Part shown: piece after piece, positions 23,246-35,165 of the stretch | How positions within the stretch are numbered: the first letter of the stretch is position 1 | Layout: each line of letters begins with the position of its first letter | Assembly (NCBI GenBank): GCA_028023455.1 | Contig: JAQFVV010012573.1 | Coordinates: 742,001-806,000, forward strand | Length of the DNA: 64,000 nucleotides | Source: Epiperipatus broadwayi | Taxonomy: Eukaryota; Onychophora; Udeonychophora; Euonychophora; Peripatidae | Direction: 5' to 3' | Made by a program: the position numbers and the translations under genes | Notes under the pieces: generated by a model | Told to the model about the DNA's origin: nothing | The model's input: the letters and a program-made list of their open reading frames with translations, nothing else | The model's database searches: none

Positions 23246-24079
23246 CTTGAGCCTTTTTTATTTATTGTATGGGTGTTGTTTGTAATAAACCACATCTCTT
23301 TGTATTTTCTCTTTCGAACATTGCAGGGCAGATAACTTTGATATCAAGTGAATCGAAACTGTGGCCTGAATTGATCTCGTGCTCTAAAAATACCAACTTT
23401 ATATTGGGGTCGGTTTTGGTGCATTTGTATGTTTATTTGTGTTATGCTAATCTAGTAGTGCTGTTGAAATGAGACTCAGCATAAGAAGTTGCTTTGCAAG
23501 TGGGCTCATTGCAGTTACATGTCTTTATGTTATTCAATAGTTGAATGAGGTTAGTGGTGGTGGTGCTAAAGCTAATATTGAATTCATTCAAGAAAATGGG
23601 TTTTCCACTTTTATGATGCACCCAGTATAAACTGAAGACTGATCTATGTATTAGTGTTGTTGTTGTTCACAGGCCTGGTGTTTATTGTGGAGTATAATTT
23701 TTTTAAAGCTCCAATCAAATAATTCTGGTCATACCCTGCCTTGATTAGGTTCTTATGTAGTTTATGATTTTATATATCCTGTCTGCCTCAAATTTCCATA
23801 GTTTATAGTTTCTGTACAGAAAACAACTAAAGCCAAATAATATGTGTGACATGGAAGTGCATGAATGAGGATGAATAGAACCATGGACATTGATGGGTTT
23901 GATAATCATTTATAGTTTATGTCCATGGAGTGTTGGGTGTACACATCCAAGAATTTTGTTCCTTTTGACATGTCTTCATACTCTATTGTCCAGGATAAAG
24001 AGGATAACTAACTCAGCTCATCCCATATATCAATAATAGTTTTTTCTTCAGCATAAATCAGCACCTCACCCAAATTCAC
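23246..24079 (-). pseudogene. Penelope-like element 3' end, inverted copy
   Basis: The minus strand carries the same 3' end as 24080-24692. The part shared as an inverted repeat is 23246-23837. Further upstream on the minus strand (about 23900-24050) a frame reads 'WTIEYEDMSKGTKFLDVYTQ', matching the 'f..E.e....i.FLDv.i' stretch near the end of the Penelope reverse transcriptase. The endonuclease part near 23290-23390 includes 'HEINSGHSFDSLDIKVI', matching the H..GH.f....i.vl block after GIY-YIG. Frameshifts and stops make it inactive. Confidence 0.65.
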
Positions 24080-24692
24080 TGGCTTTAAGTGTTTTCTGTA
24101 CAGAAATTATAAGTTTGTAGCAGACAGAAAATATATCATTGAAAACTACATAAAAGACCTAGTCAAGACAGGATATGATCAGAATTGTTTCACTAGAGCT
24201 CTTAAAAAATTCTACTCCATAGTAATCACCAGGCTTGTGAACCATAACAACACTAATGCATGGATCAGCTTTCCTTTTATACTGGGTGCATCACAAAAGT
24301 TGAAACAATTTTTTCAGATGAATTTAATATTAGCTTCAGGACCCTTGCCTTCCTAATCTCAATCAACTACTGAATAACACCAAAGACAAGTTACCTATAA
24401 ATCAATTTCTCCAAATCTATAAAATTAACTGCAATGAATCCACTTGCAAAACAATTTACTATGGTGAGTCTTATGTGAATAGCACTATTAGATTAGCATA
24501 TATATATATAAATACACCAAAACAGATGCCAACATAAAGTTGATATTTTTAGAGCATGAAATCAACTCGGGCCACAATTTTCATTCACTCAACATCAAAG
24601 TGGTTTGCACTGAGTGCAACGTTCAAAAGAGAAAATACAAAAAGGATGGTTTATAGCAAACAGCACTGACACAATAAATAAAAAAGACTCGT
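24080..24692 (+). pseudogene. Penelope-like element 3' end with GIY-YIG remnant
   Basis: The plus-strand frame 24100-24346 reads through 'YYKFVADRKY...' style RT tail into 'ISFPFILGASQKLKQFF', matching the 'ipyi.g.s.ki.r.f' segment between RT and endonuclease in Penelope-like elements. After a frameshift, about 24363-24505 reads 'YKINCNESTCKTIYYGESY', the GIY-YIG nuclease opening (Y.i.C..C...YiGeT) with both Cys of the linker present. Then about 24520-24655 reads 'HEINSGHNFHSLNIKVV'. The family enzyme primes reverse transcription at endonuclease nicks. This copy is 5'-truncated and broken. Together with 23246-23837 it forms an inverted pair, a common arrangement for Penelope-like elements. 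Confidence 0.75.
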
Positions 24693-25620
24693 GCAATGCA
24701 CTTTTATGCAAGTGGTATATATAAATTCACAAAATTGCATACTAATTAATCTATAAGTTTTTTCTTCTATATACCTTTCTTAGTGCTATTAATATGACCT
24801 GCCTGATTGAAAGGATTGCTAAACTGGAATATGTAAAGTAATAATTTTATAATTTTTTCTGCATAGTGGATTTTGTCTGACTATTGAATTACAAATGAAT
24901 AAGGAAAAATTAAAAGATAAATTGAATTAAAAAATTATTATAGAAGGACTTGTAGTATATAGATATATTTGTGTGGAATAATTGTCAGGGGTTTTTGAAA
25001 ATTGAATGGCCAAGTAAAGTTTTAAAAAGTTTTTTTTTTTTAAATTAGTTTTTTCTCACTCTAATGCAGTTAACAAACAATTGAACAAAAATGAACTCTT
25101 ATATATTATGTATCTATGGCATGTTCTTTGCCCAAAAGTAGATGTATAACTATACTATCTATAATTGCAGATCACTTTTTTTTTTAAAAAAAAGATTATA
25201 TAAATTAAAAGAACTATATAATATGAGATGGAGTCAGTTGAAGAGTCAAATGATTTGAAAAGTTGATCAGTATTTTAACATAAAACTAAAAATATTAAGA
25301 ACACAAATAAATCAGAATTCACTGTAAATAAAATATATAAAAATAAAATTGTAAAGATTGATAAGTATATCAGGTAGATTATCAGGATTAATCATTCAAC
25401 TTAATGGAAGATAGATTTACTTTCAAAAATTGAAGGTTTTTTATATAGATGAGTAGAATGTTTTTGGTTATATCAATAACATTCTAAAATTATCATAGCA
25501 AATTTTAATGGTAAAACTAAAAAAGGATTGAATGATGAAAATGATGTGAATAAATTTGAATATAGAACCAAAAATGAAAGTGAACTACACTTGAAATTTT
25601 CCTGAAAAAATAAACTATAT
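24693..25620. other. A+T-rich sequence, probable decayed LINE 5' part
   Basis: No readable domain. The plus strand is purine-rich, like the LINE relic that follows, so it may include the LINE's N-terminal endonuclease part. Confidence 0.3.
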
Positions 25621-27160
25621 TAACAATTATCTTTTCTTCTTGAAATAAATCTGAAGTGAAAATGAGGACATGGAATTATTCAAATGAAAGTACAGCAGAA
25701 TTGGATTATATTTTGACTTAAAATCAAGTTTTTAAGACTATAATAAACTTAAGATTTATTATAGGGAATGATTAGTGAGATATATATTAATGCAAAACTA
25801 AAGCGAAATAGGTATTAGCAAAAAGTATTATCAATTGGTAATATTAAACTTCAAAAGTGCTCCAATAAATTTAAGACAGAACTTGAAAATTATTTTAAAA
25901 TATTAATAATTTCAAAGATTACACAGATTTGAAAGAGTTTAATAAGAAGATACATTAAATCTATGAATTGCCTGAAAGACAGCTACACACCCATTCAAAA
26001 AAAAAAAAAAAAACTACAATCAACAGTTCACCTGTAAATTATCAACCAAGACAAGATAATAAAAATCTTAAAAATACAACGCATTTTTTGGAAAGTTGTT
26101 TCAGCAATAATAAGCCTTCATGGAATTTGCAAAGAGGTTTATGAAGAACTAAACAAAATGACTCCTGTAATTAATACATTTTGAAATGTCAATTGCTTTA
26201 CATGAAGAGGTGAGATATAGTACTACATTCATAAGAATGTATGAAACATATATCAGATACTTTTTTTAAAAAAGCAGATATATAAAGTTTGTTAGCAAAA
26301 TTATATGTCAATGTGAGAATGATAAAGATTAATCAAATGAAAGAAAGAATTCAGTAATGATAATTATATTTAAGAAAAGAAAAAAAAAATTTAAAAATTA
26401 CTTTTAATCTTTAATGGATCTGTACAAGATCTCTACTCAAGTCTGAAAATTAATTTATAGAGTATTTTAAACTTAACCAAAAGAATAAATTGAATTTAAA
26501 AATGAGAACAGTACTGTAAATTGCATTCAAGTTATAAATATAGAAAAGACCAATGAATATAAGTTGCCATTTTCATTTGACTGTATGAGCATTTCTGTAG
26601 TAGTTAAAGCTTTGGAATATCAAGACATCAGCACAGAAATGTTATATTTTGAAGAATATTTATTAAAATGCACAAGCAGTAATTAGATAGCAATACTAGA
26701 GATTGACGAGGCTGGAAGACATAATTCTATACTTCCAAAATTTTATAGCAGTTTTATGAAATCATTTTTCAGATTAAAATAGAAGCTAAATGAATAAAAA
26801 TAAATGAAAATTAATTAGACCATTGAGATTTTGCTGATGATGTGGTTATTTTTACAAATAATATTAAAGAATTTAAGTGTTATAAACACAGAATAGTAGG
26901 AATAAAAATTTATATTAAAAAATATAAAGTTTTGTATCTTTTCAAAAAAAAAAAAAAGATCGACAATAAAGAATCAGAAAAAATTAACAGTTTCAAATAT
27001 TTTGGTTAGATTATTAATATAAACTGAAACAATGCTTTCGATAGAACTTATTTATTAAAAGAATAAATTCCTAATATGAGGTTGAAAAGAAAGATTTTTA
27101 ATGTGTTTTACCAGTGCTTTCTTAACAATTGGAGATTTGGATATTTAATTTTAAAAAAAG
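25621..27160 (+). pseudogene. RTE-like LINE relic (endonuclease end and RT)
   Basis: Plus-strand fragments in correct order. 25657-25719 reads 'MRTWNYSNESTAELDYIL', matching the W.w..p.....iDyIl end of the AP-type endonuclease. 26577-26690 reads 'FDCMSISVVVKALEYQDI', matching the AFD.v....l...L...gi RT box. 26830-26865 reads 'FADDVVIFTNNIKEF', the FADD catalytic box. 26880-26930 reads 'GIKIYIKKYKVLY', matching gLkiN..KTk, and about 26990 reads 'FQIFWLDY'-like remains of the YLG box. The order and FADD box fit RTE/Jockey-type non-LTR retrotransposons. Many stops and frameshifts; dead. No 3' tail recognised. Confidence 0.75.
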
Positions 27161-28084
27161 CAACATAGAGATTTTAGAGCATACACCTGGAGCTCTCTTT
27201 GTGCAGATGTTTTTAATGTGATTTTGAAGTTATGCGATTCATGTTTTTTCTTAATATCTTTTTATACAGTTTTCTTTTATGCGATAAAAAAGTTCATAGT
27301 TCACTTAAAATCAGGATTTTTCCATTTTATATACACACATTATATTTTACATACTTTAAATGCCTGTTGGAAAAAGGTTTGGCAATAAATTTAGATACAG
27401 TAGAAGATTTAGAAAAAGATAATAAAACAGAAGTAGTTCATTTCACAACAAAAATGATTTGAGAAAGTCTTCAACTTTGTAATCAATTAGACAATCATTT
27501 TCTTGTTAAAGACATGAATTATTAATGGGCTCTTAAATTCCAACAAGAGCTAAATAGTTGTATGTCTGGATATTGTGAGCTTCACAAACAATTAGTAAAA
27601 TTATATCAAAACTAAAATCACTGATTACATTGTTGACAGAAAACCATTAACTTTTAGACTGAAAATTTTTTTTATTGGTTGAGTGAATTAAAGTTTTAAA
27701 CTTTTGATTGGTTCAATTACAGAATCAGCAGTAAAAATATATTCATCTTTTAATATTAGATTTGTTTGTAAAAAGCAAATTAATAATTTGTCAGGTTATG
27801 AAAGTGAATGAAAATTTTTTCAAAAATAAATTTCTATTTATAATTATAAAAGTATTCTATAGTGGAGAACCTAAAAAGAACATTCATAACCTATTAGAAA
27901 ATGCTGCATATGTCATTGATTTCTTTCTCAAGTTACATTTGTGTAAAAGGAAAGAATTTTTACTAAAATCTTAACTATTTTTCTAAAATAATTATATTTT
28001 CAGCATATTTTATCAAAATAATTTATAACATTAAAAAATACTCTAAAATATACATTTTCATTTTGAATATCAAAACAAAAAACT
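27161..28084. repeat. A+T-rich sequence with a dispersed repeat
   Basis: The part 27610-27975 resembles 63660-64000 in the same orientation. Shared blocks are 'attggttgagtgaa'/'attggctgagtgag', 'gattggttcaatt'/'attggtcaattca', 'atattcatcttttaatatta'/'atattcaacttttaatatta' and 'gttatgaaagt'. The open frames in it are probably chance. Unclassified interspersed repeat. Confidence 0.5.
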
Positions 28085-28345
28085 TGGAGCTGCTAAAACT
28101 TAACATATGGTGTGTCTTCACTTGGTTCAGTCCCACATGGCTATTTAAGTTAGGTAAATGGTTTTGAAGACATATAGATATCTGAAAATTTCTGATTTTC
28201 TACTTATTAGTTAACCATTAGACAAAGTGCTGGACTTGACCTTGTATTTTAAATCTAATGCTTGAATATCCTAGCACCTCACTGGTGAATGCCAGAGCTA
28301 GAAACCAGTCTGAGAATAGGAACATTCTGAAAAGCTGGTTAAGAG
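28085..28345 (+). repeat. Diverged single arm of the 60.8-61.6 kb foldback repeat
   Basis: Shares ordered blocks with the right arm of the palindrome at 61203-61567: 'tttgaagacat(a/g)tagat(a/g)tctgaaaattt' (28163 onward), 'ttttctact/ttttccact', and 'cacctc.ctg.....gtgcca/atgcca'. It is a separate, older copy that lacks the second arm. Confidence 0.6.
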
Positions 28346-29880
28346 TTATTGGCACACTCATTATATATATAATGTAATGGTCACTCAATCCATCTCTAAT
28401 CACAGAGGGTGCCACCAGATAACTATGTATCTGAAAAATTTATTTACTGTGATCAAAAGTGGATGAGAATGATGGTCTGCACCAACTAAATTCAGGGAGA
28501 AGCAAGAAATCTTAAAGATTGTTCAGACAATTGAGAAATAAAAGCACTAAGACAAACATCAGCCAAATAAATTTAAACAATTTGAAAATGTTATTAAAAG
28601 TTTAAACAATTTGAAAAATTTACTAAAATTTGGACAATAGAATAAAGAAATCTAGCCATGAATACAAAAGTGACTTTGATTTGAATACACATATTTATCA
28701 GAGAGTGCACATGAGTACGGCAAACATGAAAACATTAAATGTTTTGGAAGCAAACTTCTCTCACCTAAAAATAAAAATAAAATGGATAAAATAATATCTT
28801 CCTACTGGTGATTTATAAAATTACAAAAAAAAAACAACAACTCTAGTTTCCTGATTCAGGGATATGAAAATATATGGTCTTGCAGGAAATTGACAAAATG
28901 ACACCAGTGAGCATTTTTTGCCCCAGAATAATACATCAATACAAGAATGTCATATTGCCGGTAGAACAGCCCTCCAATATACTACCTTTAAAGCAATTCG
29001 GGGTCGACTTACATGCAAGACAAATGAAAATAAGATTGTGATCTTATGTAATCTAGAAAATAAGAAATCTTTAACTACAGAAAACCAGAACAAAGAATGT
29101 GATAAACTGCCAGCTAAAAGATTTTGTTGTTTGCAAAAAGTGCAAACTAAACATGTTTAAAATTAATTATTTTACAATAACAACTAAGGGCAAGTGAGTA
29201 AATAAAAATTACGAAAACTTCCAAAGCATTTAGCAATAGTTAGTGAAATAAATGGAATACATATTAGGAATATAAAATATAATCTCACAATGGACCCTCT
29301 GATAAATGAAAATTGAAAACAAACTTGGAATCTAAAAACTAAGATTCCAAGACACACTATAAATACTAGTAAAAGGAAATACAGATAATAAATATTAAAT
29401 TAAATAATTAAAATAATTAATACAACTTTATATATCACACTTATTATTATATTGAGCTAAGATTTAATTAAAAGCAATTTATTTACCCTGGCAAGAATAA
29501 GAAAAAATTTATCTTATGATAAAGCAGAGTTCATCTAGTTTTCTGAAGAATGCACACTTTTAATAAGTTAATATTTCAGGTAACCTCTTTTTATGATGGC
29601 AGCAAGCATTGAGGCAAATTGGGAATCCAGCTTATGTTAGAGTTTCATGGCATCATGAAAGAACAGCTTAGAGTCCAAGGTTTGTCCTTATTTAAATTAG
29701 CAATGCATATTGTTGTTTACATTATGTATAGCAGTGTATTTTGACATTGTGAAGGCAAATTTCAAAAAGAAATTAAATGTCTGAATTGCTAACAGTATGA
29801 AGTTTGACAGGTTAATCAGAATGCATATTAGAAATAAGAAGCTGAACCAATCACTTTGACAGAGTATTTGCTTGGTCAAG
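28346..29880. other. Mostly anonymous; one unrecognised open frame
   Basis: 28918-29160 (plus, 80 codons) is open and Cys-containing ('CDKLPAKRFCCLQKVQTKHV' at its end) but matches nothing I know; it could be a remnant of a transposon protein or chance. The rest shows no motif. Confidence 0.25.
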
Positions 29881-30897
29881 GCTCTCTAGAATAATCCATG
29901 AAATTTTTGGGGTTATTTATACCCACACTCTTTTTCCCCGTGAAAACTTTCCTTGTCGAATGCTACGCCTAAGGGCAGGGCAAATCTCAATCTCCCGCTC
30001 AATCTAATTTAGGAATTCCAACCAGGGATTATTTTAAACTAAAACAATAACACAAAATTAAATCACTTTTAGAATTAAAATAAGGGACAAGAATGTAATC
30101 AACACATTTGCTTGTTTTTAATCAACTTGATTAAAAACAAGTGGTAGCAGAAAACTATTTTAGAGTCAACTCTATATACTGAATAAAAAATATTTTAAAC
30201 ACAAATGAGTGTGTGTGTTGATACACATATTCTTTTTAAATAATTTTTAAATGACTTTATAGATTTAAATTTGATCAACTAAAAGTTACTTTTATTTATT
30301 TATTTTTTGGTTTAAACGACAATTGATATGAACTGCTCCATAACAATATATATATATGTATTGACATTCCACACATTACAATGGGGATTTATGATTCATG
30401 TTTAATTGAGTGTTTCTTAATACATATTTGTATAGTAATGTTTTATGGGCCTACATTTAGGCAAGCACTTGAAGGCAGATAAACATATTGTTGTTATGGA
30501 ATAATAATGTTGACTCTTTTACTTTCATCTGTCTGGTTATATTTGAATATTATGATTTATATTGGTATATTGTACATGCATATCTTATCTTTGTTTTTCA
30601 TATTGAACTTGATTTTATGTTATAATAATAATAAATTCTAATGCTATTGTTGGTAAGAAATTTACTTTATTGAAATTAATACAAATAGTATGACAATATA
30701 TTTTGATCATGCATTTTAAACTTGGTTTAAAGATCTCATTTTCATGCCTAAATATCTGAATTAAATAATTTTATACATATTCATGTTATATAATACATTA
30801 AAATGTAATAAACCAAGAATTCAAACAAGATTGATTAATATTGGCATTATAAAAATAATAAATAATTAATTAATCTATTGATTCTATATACTGAATG
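29881..30897. other. Anonymous sequence with a perfect hairpin at 30111-30141
   Basis: About 29910-30000 is less A+T-rich than its surroundings and may be an eroded repeat end. At 30111-30141 'CTTGTTTTTAATCAA' is followed after one base by its exact reverse complement (15-bp arms). No gene seen. Confidence 0.5.
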
Positions 30898-31293
30898 TTT
30901 ACTATAGTAAATAGAGGGATTTTAACCTAAGATTTTTTTGCATATTTCTCCTCCACTCCATTTCAAACAATCATTTCACATGACCACAAATGATCCTCAA
31001 TAAATGTAGTTCATGCAGAACTAATACTCATTAGTTGGGCATAATCTCCCATACAAATTTTCAATCAGTGCTTGGCTTATATTAATATAAAAATTCCTTA
31101 AACTTTAATGGATAAACTTCAATCTTATCACCTCTAACAATTCAACCATCCATTTCAGTGAAAAACCAAAAATGGAATAGTCAAAACCCTTGGTGGATTT
31201 GATATTGCTATCACACTTATGTAGACTTTACATTAATTTAATCCTTCATAAAATGAAATCCTAAGTTTAAATCCCTCTATTTACTATAGTAAA
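30898..31293. mobile_element. MITE with about 35-bp terminal inverted repeats
   Basis: About 396 bp. The left end 'TTTACTATAGTAAATAGAGG' continuing to 'GATTTTAACCTAAGATTT' is mirrored at the right end (31254-31293), where the same sequence runs in reverse complement with few mismatches. No coding capacity, so it depended on a transposase in trans. The outermost 14 bases are themselves palindromic, so the exact boundary and target duplication are uncertain. TA-type duplication is possible. Confidence 0.65.
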
Positions 31294-31419
31294 GAGTCAG
31301 CATATTGAATGAATAGATTAATTACACATTGCCTTGTTAATAGGTTGCATCATAGTTTAAGACCATGCCAACCCTCTGCTATTGATGTGAAGAGATGCAT
31401 AATGGTCCAATAATGTGAA

Positions 31420-31790
31420 AGGTTAGATTAATGTAATGTCTGCATGGGTGTGACTACAATATCAAATCCACCAAGAACTCTGAACATTCCATCATTGGTT
31501 TTTTTTAATGAAATGGATGATTGAATTATTGTGGGGGTGGTAAGATTGAAGCCCGTTCATTAAAGTTTAAGGAATTTCTATCTTAATATAAACTGAACAC
31601 TGATTTTATATTTTTATATATGTGTGGAAGATTACGATCTGGCACAATTGATGAATGCCAGTTCTGCATGAAATATGTACATTGGGGATCATTTATTTTT
31701 TTCATATGTGTGTGGACGTGTGTATCAGTAATTTGAGATGAAGTGGAGGATAAATATAGACTGAAAATCCTAAGTTTAAACCCCTCTATT
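31420..31790. mobile_element. Second, inverted copy of the 30.9-kb MITE
   Basis: The reverse complement of this stretch matches 30915-31240 throughout, for example 'cttaaactttaatg', 'ttggtggatttgatattg' and 'cctccact.cat.tcaaa'. It ends 'atcctaagtttaaacccctc' like the terminal repeat of the first copy. The other end stops short of the terminal repeat. The two copies give an inverted pair about 900 bp across. Confidence 0.65.
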
Positions 31791-34330
31791 TATAATAAAT
31801 AATTATAAAATTTGATTTTTTTAGTTTGTATAATTTGTTGGGTATATTCTTACTGATTTTGACTTCTCATTTTGTGCTGGATGTTTGTGAGTATTGTTGT
31901 TAATCACTGTGACTCTATGTAATAATCAAACTATTTTTTTTTAACTGTTGGTTTATAATAGTTACTTATTGATTGTGTAATTTATTTTTAAGAGAAATAT
32001 ATTAATAATGATTTCACATTTTATCACTCACCCATATTTCTATTATATAGTCTATTTTTAGTTGTTTTGGCATCCATCATGGTGAAAAATATGAGTGGAT
32101 GGTGAAAAAAGAAACTACTCGCTAGCATTATAACTTGCATTAGGAAGATATTGAACTATAAACTTAGAATGAGGGCACTAAATCATTAATAATTAGTTAA
32201 ATTCTGATAGAACTGCTTTATATAAATCTATGCAGAATGATCAGTACTTATCAGATATAATTAATGAAAATTCTATAAGAAATATTTTTTGAGAAATGGA
32301 AAGATTTGAATAAGGTTCAATAAACATCATATTTAATTATAAATCTAGAGAATTTCAGGGGCAAAAAGATTTGCAATTGGAGTGAAGTGAATAGTATTAT
32401 CATTTTAGGCTAATGCTGGGATATTTGATAACTACCTAGCCCAATTCATGATATTATGTTTCCAGCATTTGATATAAAATTTTGTAGTAAATATTATTTG
32501 GCAAAGCTGTTTTACCACAACATTCTCTTTATATGTAGGGAATATGGTTATGTGAAGATGAACTTGCAATATTAATATAAATATTTTGTGAAACACATAT
32601 GTTATGTAAAATGCATCTAACAGTATAATGCATACAAGCAAATTGCCAATTTAAATATTTATATTAGATCATTAAATTTTAAAAAAAGAAAACAAGTTCT
32701 ACTTGGTATAAAAATCAACCAATCTTTATAGTAATCTCTAGATAACATATAATTGAAAATATATTAATAAAAGACCATGTAACAGAAATAATGAAACATT
32801 ATGTTAAAGAATAATATTAATTATTTCTTTTGTTTTTATAGGAATATTAAGTAACAGTAAATAAATTTCTTTTATTTTAGATGATTGTTTGTTAAGATTG
32901 ATTTACCTGTTCAATAAATTTTCTGGTCATTATTAGATATAATAAGGATTAGGGAAAATAAATTTAATATAATCAACAAGCTTGACCATAATTAAGGGCT
33001 CTAAAAAGTGCCATTGATTCAAAGTACCAATCCAAAATGTGAGCAATGAGGACATAAAATAAGAAATGAATGAGTGCAAACTAGTCATTTCTTATTATAT
33101 ATAATTTTAAGTTAAAGCATTATAGTATGGAATATATAATTTGATTATATAGAGATGATAACTGTGAGTTTATATTTATATTAACAAGTTTTTACTGATG
33201 CTTATCCAAGTCTATTTAAAGTCAGGTAGTGTTGGTGTAATGATGATCTAGTTGTCATGCTATTGCAATCTACACTAATACATAAATATTAGGTCTAGTA
33301 ATTGAAACTCAATTGCAAGGAATAGGTAGAAATCTGTATTTTCCATGATCTTGATATATATAAATAAAACATTAAGTCTAATTTATTGGAAACACATTAG
33401 TATTATATGAAATGCTTTTCCATGACTGAACATCTTACTCACTTATTTGATTGGTTATTAGTCAGATCTTTTCGGATCATTGATACATAAAAAATAAAGA
33501 GATTTGTGTTACAATATTTTTCTGCAATGTACATGATCTAGAATTTGAATTAGGTCATATAAAACTAAAAAAAAATTAGGTTTCAAACAAACGTAGTTTT
33601 TTTTCGGATAGCTAATTCATAGCCAACTTAGTTCATTAACTAAAATTAGTCGGTAAATGTATCTAGTTATTCTTAACTAAAAGAAGAGTAGAAAATCACT
33701 GAATCTCTCACCTCACAGCATTTAATAAATCTGATAATAAATGCTTTTTTTTTTTACTGTTAACTTTTTTTTTGGAAACTATTGAAGAGCTTTGATATAT
33801 ATAATATGCAACTTAACTATATCCACCTATTTTTAAATAAAATTATACGTTGAAATAAAGAGAGTATGGAGACAGAATTATTCAAAGTACGCAACGAGGG
33901 ATCAGTTACTTTAAAACGCATGACATTGTCTGCTCATAGCCAATAATGTATAATATATATTTTAATTTTTTTGCTTACCAATAAATAGATTCTGTAAATC
34001 ATTCTGTTTAAATATATACAAGAAACAGTAACCAATTAATTTGTAGGTCCTTCATATCAAATGAACTTAGTATTAGTATTTAATGATTTTTCATCAGTTT
34101 TAGCGACTAACTTTTCCCCCTTCTTTTTGTCTATTATTCTCATGATTGATAAAATATTCATTATTTTAGTCTCGTTTTGTTTTTTGTTATGATAAAATGT
34201 TAAATACAAAGCATTTTCATCTGTCAAAAGTAACAAAAAAATAAAAGCACGATTATGTTTAAACATTTTATCATAATCAGAAAAAGAGCACTTACTTTTG
34301 ATTTTTCAAATATTAATCAAAATTGTAAAT
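31791..34330. other. Anonymous A+T-rich sequence
   Basis: No gene, RNA or repeat partner recognised in about 2.5 kb. Open frames (for example 32432-32641 and 34057-34266 minus) have no motif and biased A+T codons. Confidence 0.4.
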
Positions 34331-34640
34331 ACTGTGTAGCAAAGACTACATGTAATAGCCGCGTATATGTCAAATTACGTCATTACCACTATAGAGTTGT
34401 CATCAGTTTGCTTTAGCAACCCGCAAATTCTCTAAACGCCCTCCAGAAATTCACCTTTGGCAGTTCGTAATTAAAAGAAAACTGGAGCACGTGCCCTGGA
34501 CAATAGCTCTCTTGATCAATTCACTTAGTTTTGTTGCCTAATTAACGGCAGCATGTTCGAATATTGAATGATGTCTTCAAATTGAAATTAATCCGCGATG
34601 ATAATCGAATTGATCAAAATCTGTTGAAAATGATATTATT
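34331..34640. other. Less A+T-rich island, possible conserved non-coding element
   Basis: The stretch stands out from its surroundings: lower A+T, several CpG, and no long open frame or repeat partner in the window. It contains 'attacgtcattacc' (a CRE-like TTACGTCA at 34374-34381) and 'cctaattaacgg' near 34538 (a homeodomain-type TAATTA core). Inference only: regulatory or conserved DNA is one explanation, an old repeat another. Confidence 0.3.
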
Positions 34641-35044
34641 AATAAAGAAACACCAATAAGCGGCGTGCCACTCAATTTTTAATAGAATATTTATTTATAA
34701 TTAGATTTATGTAAAGAATTGGTCTTGTAAAAACGAAAAGTGTTCTTGGGATTAAAGATAAAAAATAAATAATTTAAGTGCTCTGATTAACGTTTTTAAA
34801 TATTTCTATAAATTTATTTTTCCCATTATGTTGACAATTAATCTTATTTTCTTCTTATTTTATTAATTATGTATTCAGTTTATAACGATCGTACATTTTT
34901 ATATGTGTATTAAATATGTTAAGTTCTCTGTTTAGAACAATATTAACAAACGTAATTATCATCAATAATATTTTGCCATTGCTGCTATCTTCTTAATGCA
35001 ATTTATTCTAACATCTTAATTTTAAAGCTGCAACCTATAATCGT

Positions 35045-35165
35045 ATTGTTTTATTGCTTGGAATTCATAAGAAGTTCTAGGGGCGAAAGCGCTAGAACTG
35101 GAATCGATCCGACGATTTCACTCTTCAGAGTCTGAAACTCTACCACTGCAGTAAATCCCGCAGAA
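35045..35165 (-). repeat. tRNA-derived SINE, family S1
   Basis: Read on the minus strand there is a tRNA-like head with A box 'TGGTAGAGTTTC' (35134-35145) and B box 'GGATCGATTCC' (35100-35110). Between them is an anticodon-arm-like 'CAGACTCTGAAGAGTG', reminiscent of tRNA-Gln(CTG). A body 'CTTCTTATGAATTCCAAGCA' follows with 'ATAAAAC'. The same body appears in the plus-strand copies at 44735-44850 and 44910-45005. RNA polymerase III would transcribe it; mobilisation would need a partner LINE. Extra sequence beyond the tRNA part shows it is a SINE and not a tRNA gene. Confidence 0.7.

Noticed and set aside
35045-35165. Functional tRNA-Gln gene
   Set aside because: The acceptor stem does not close and the sequence continues into a body shared with other copies, so it is a SINE.
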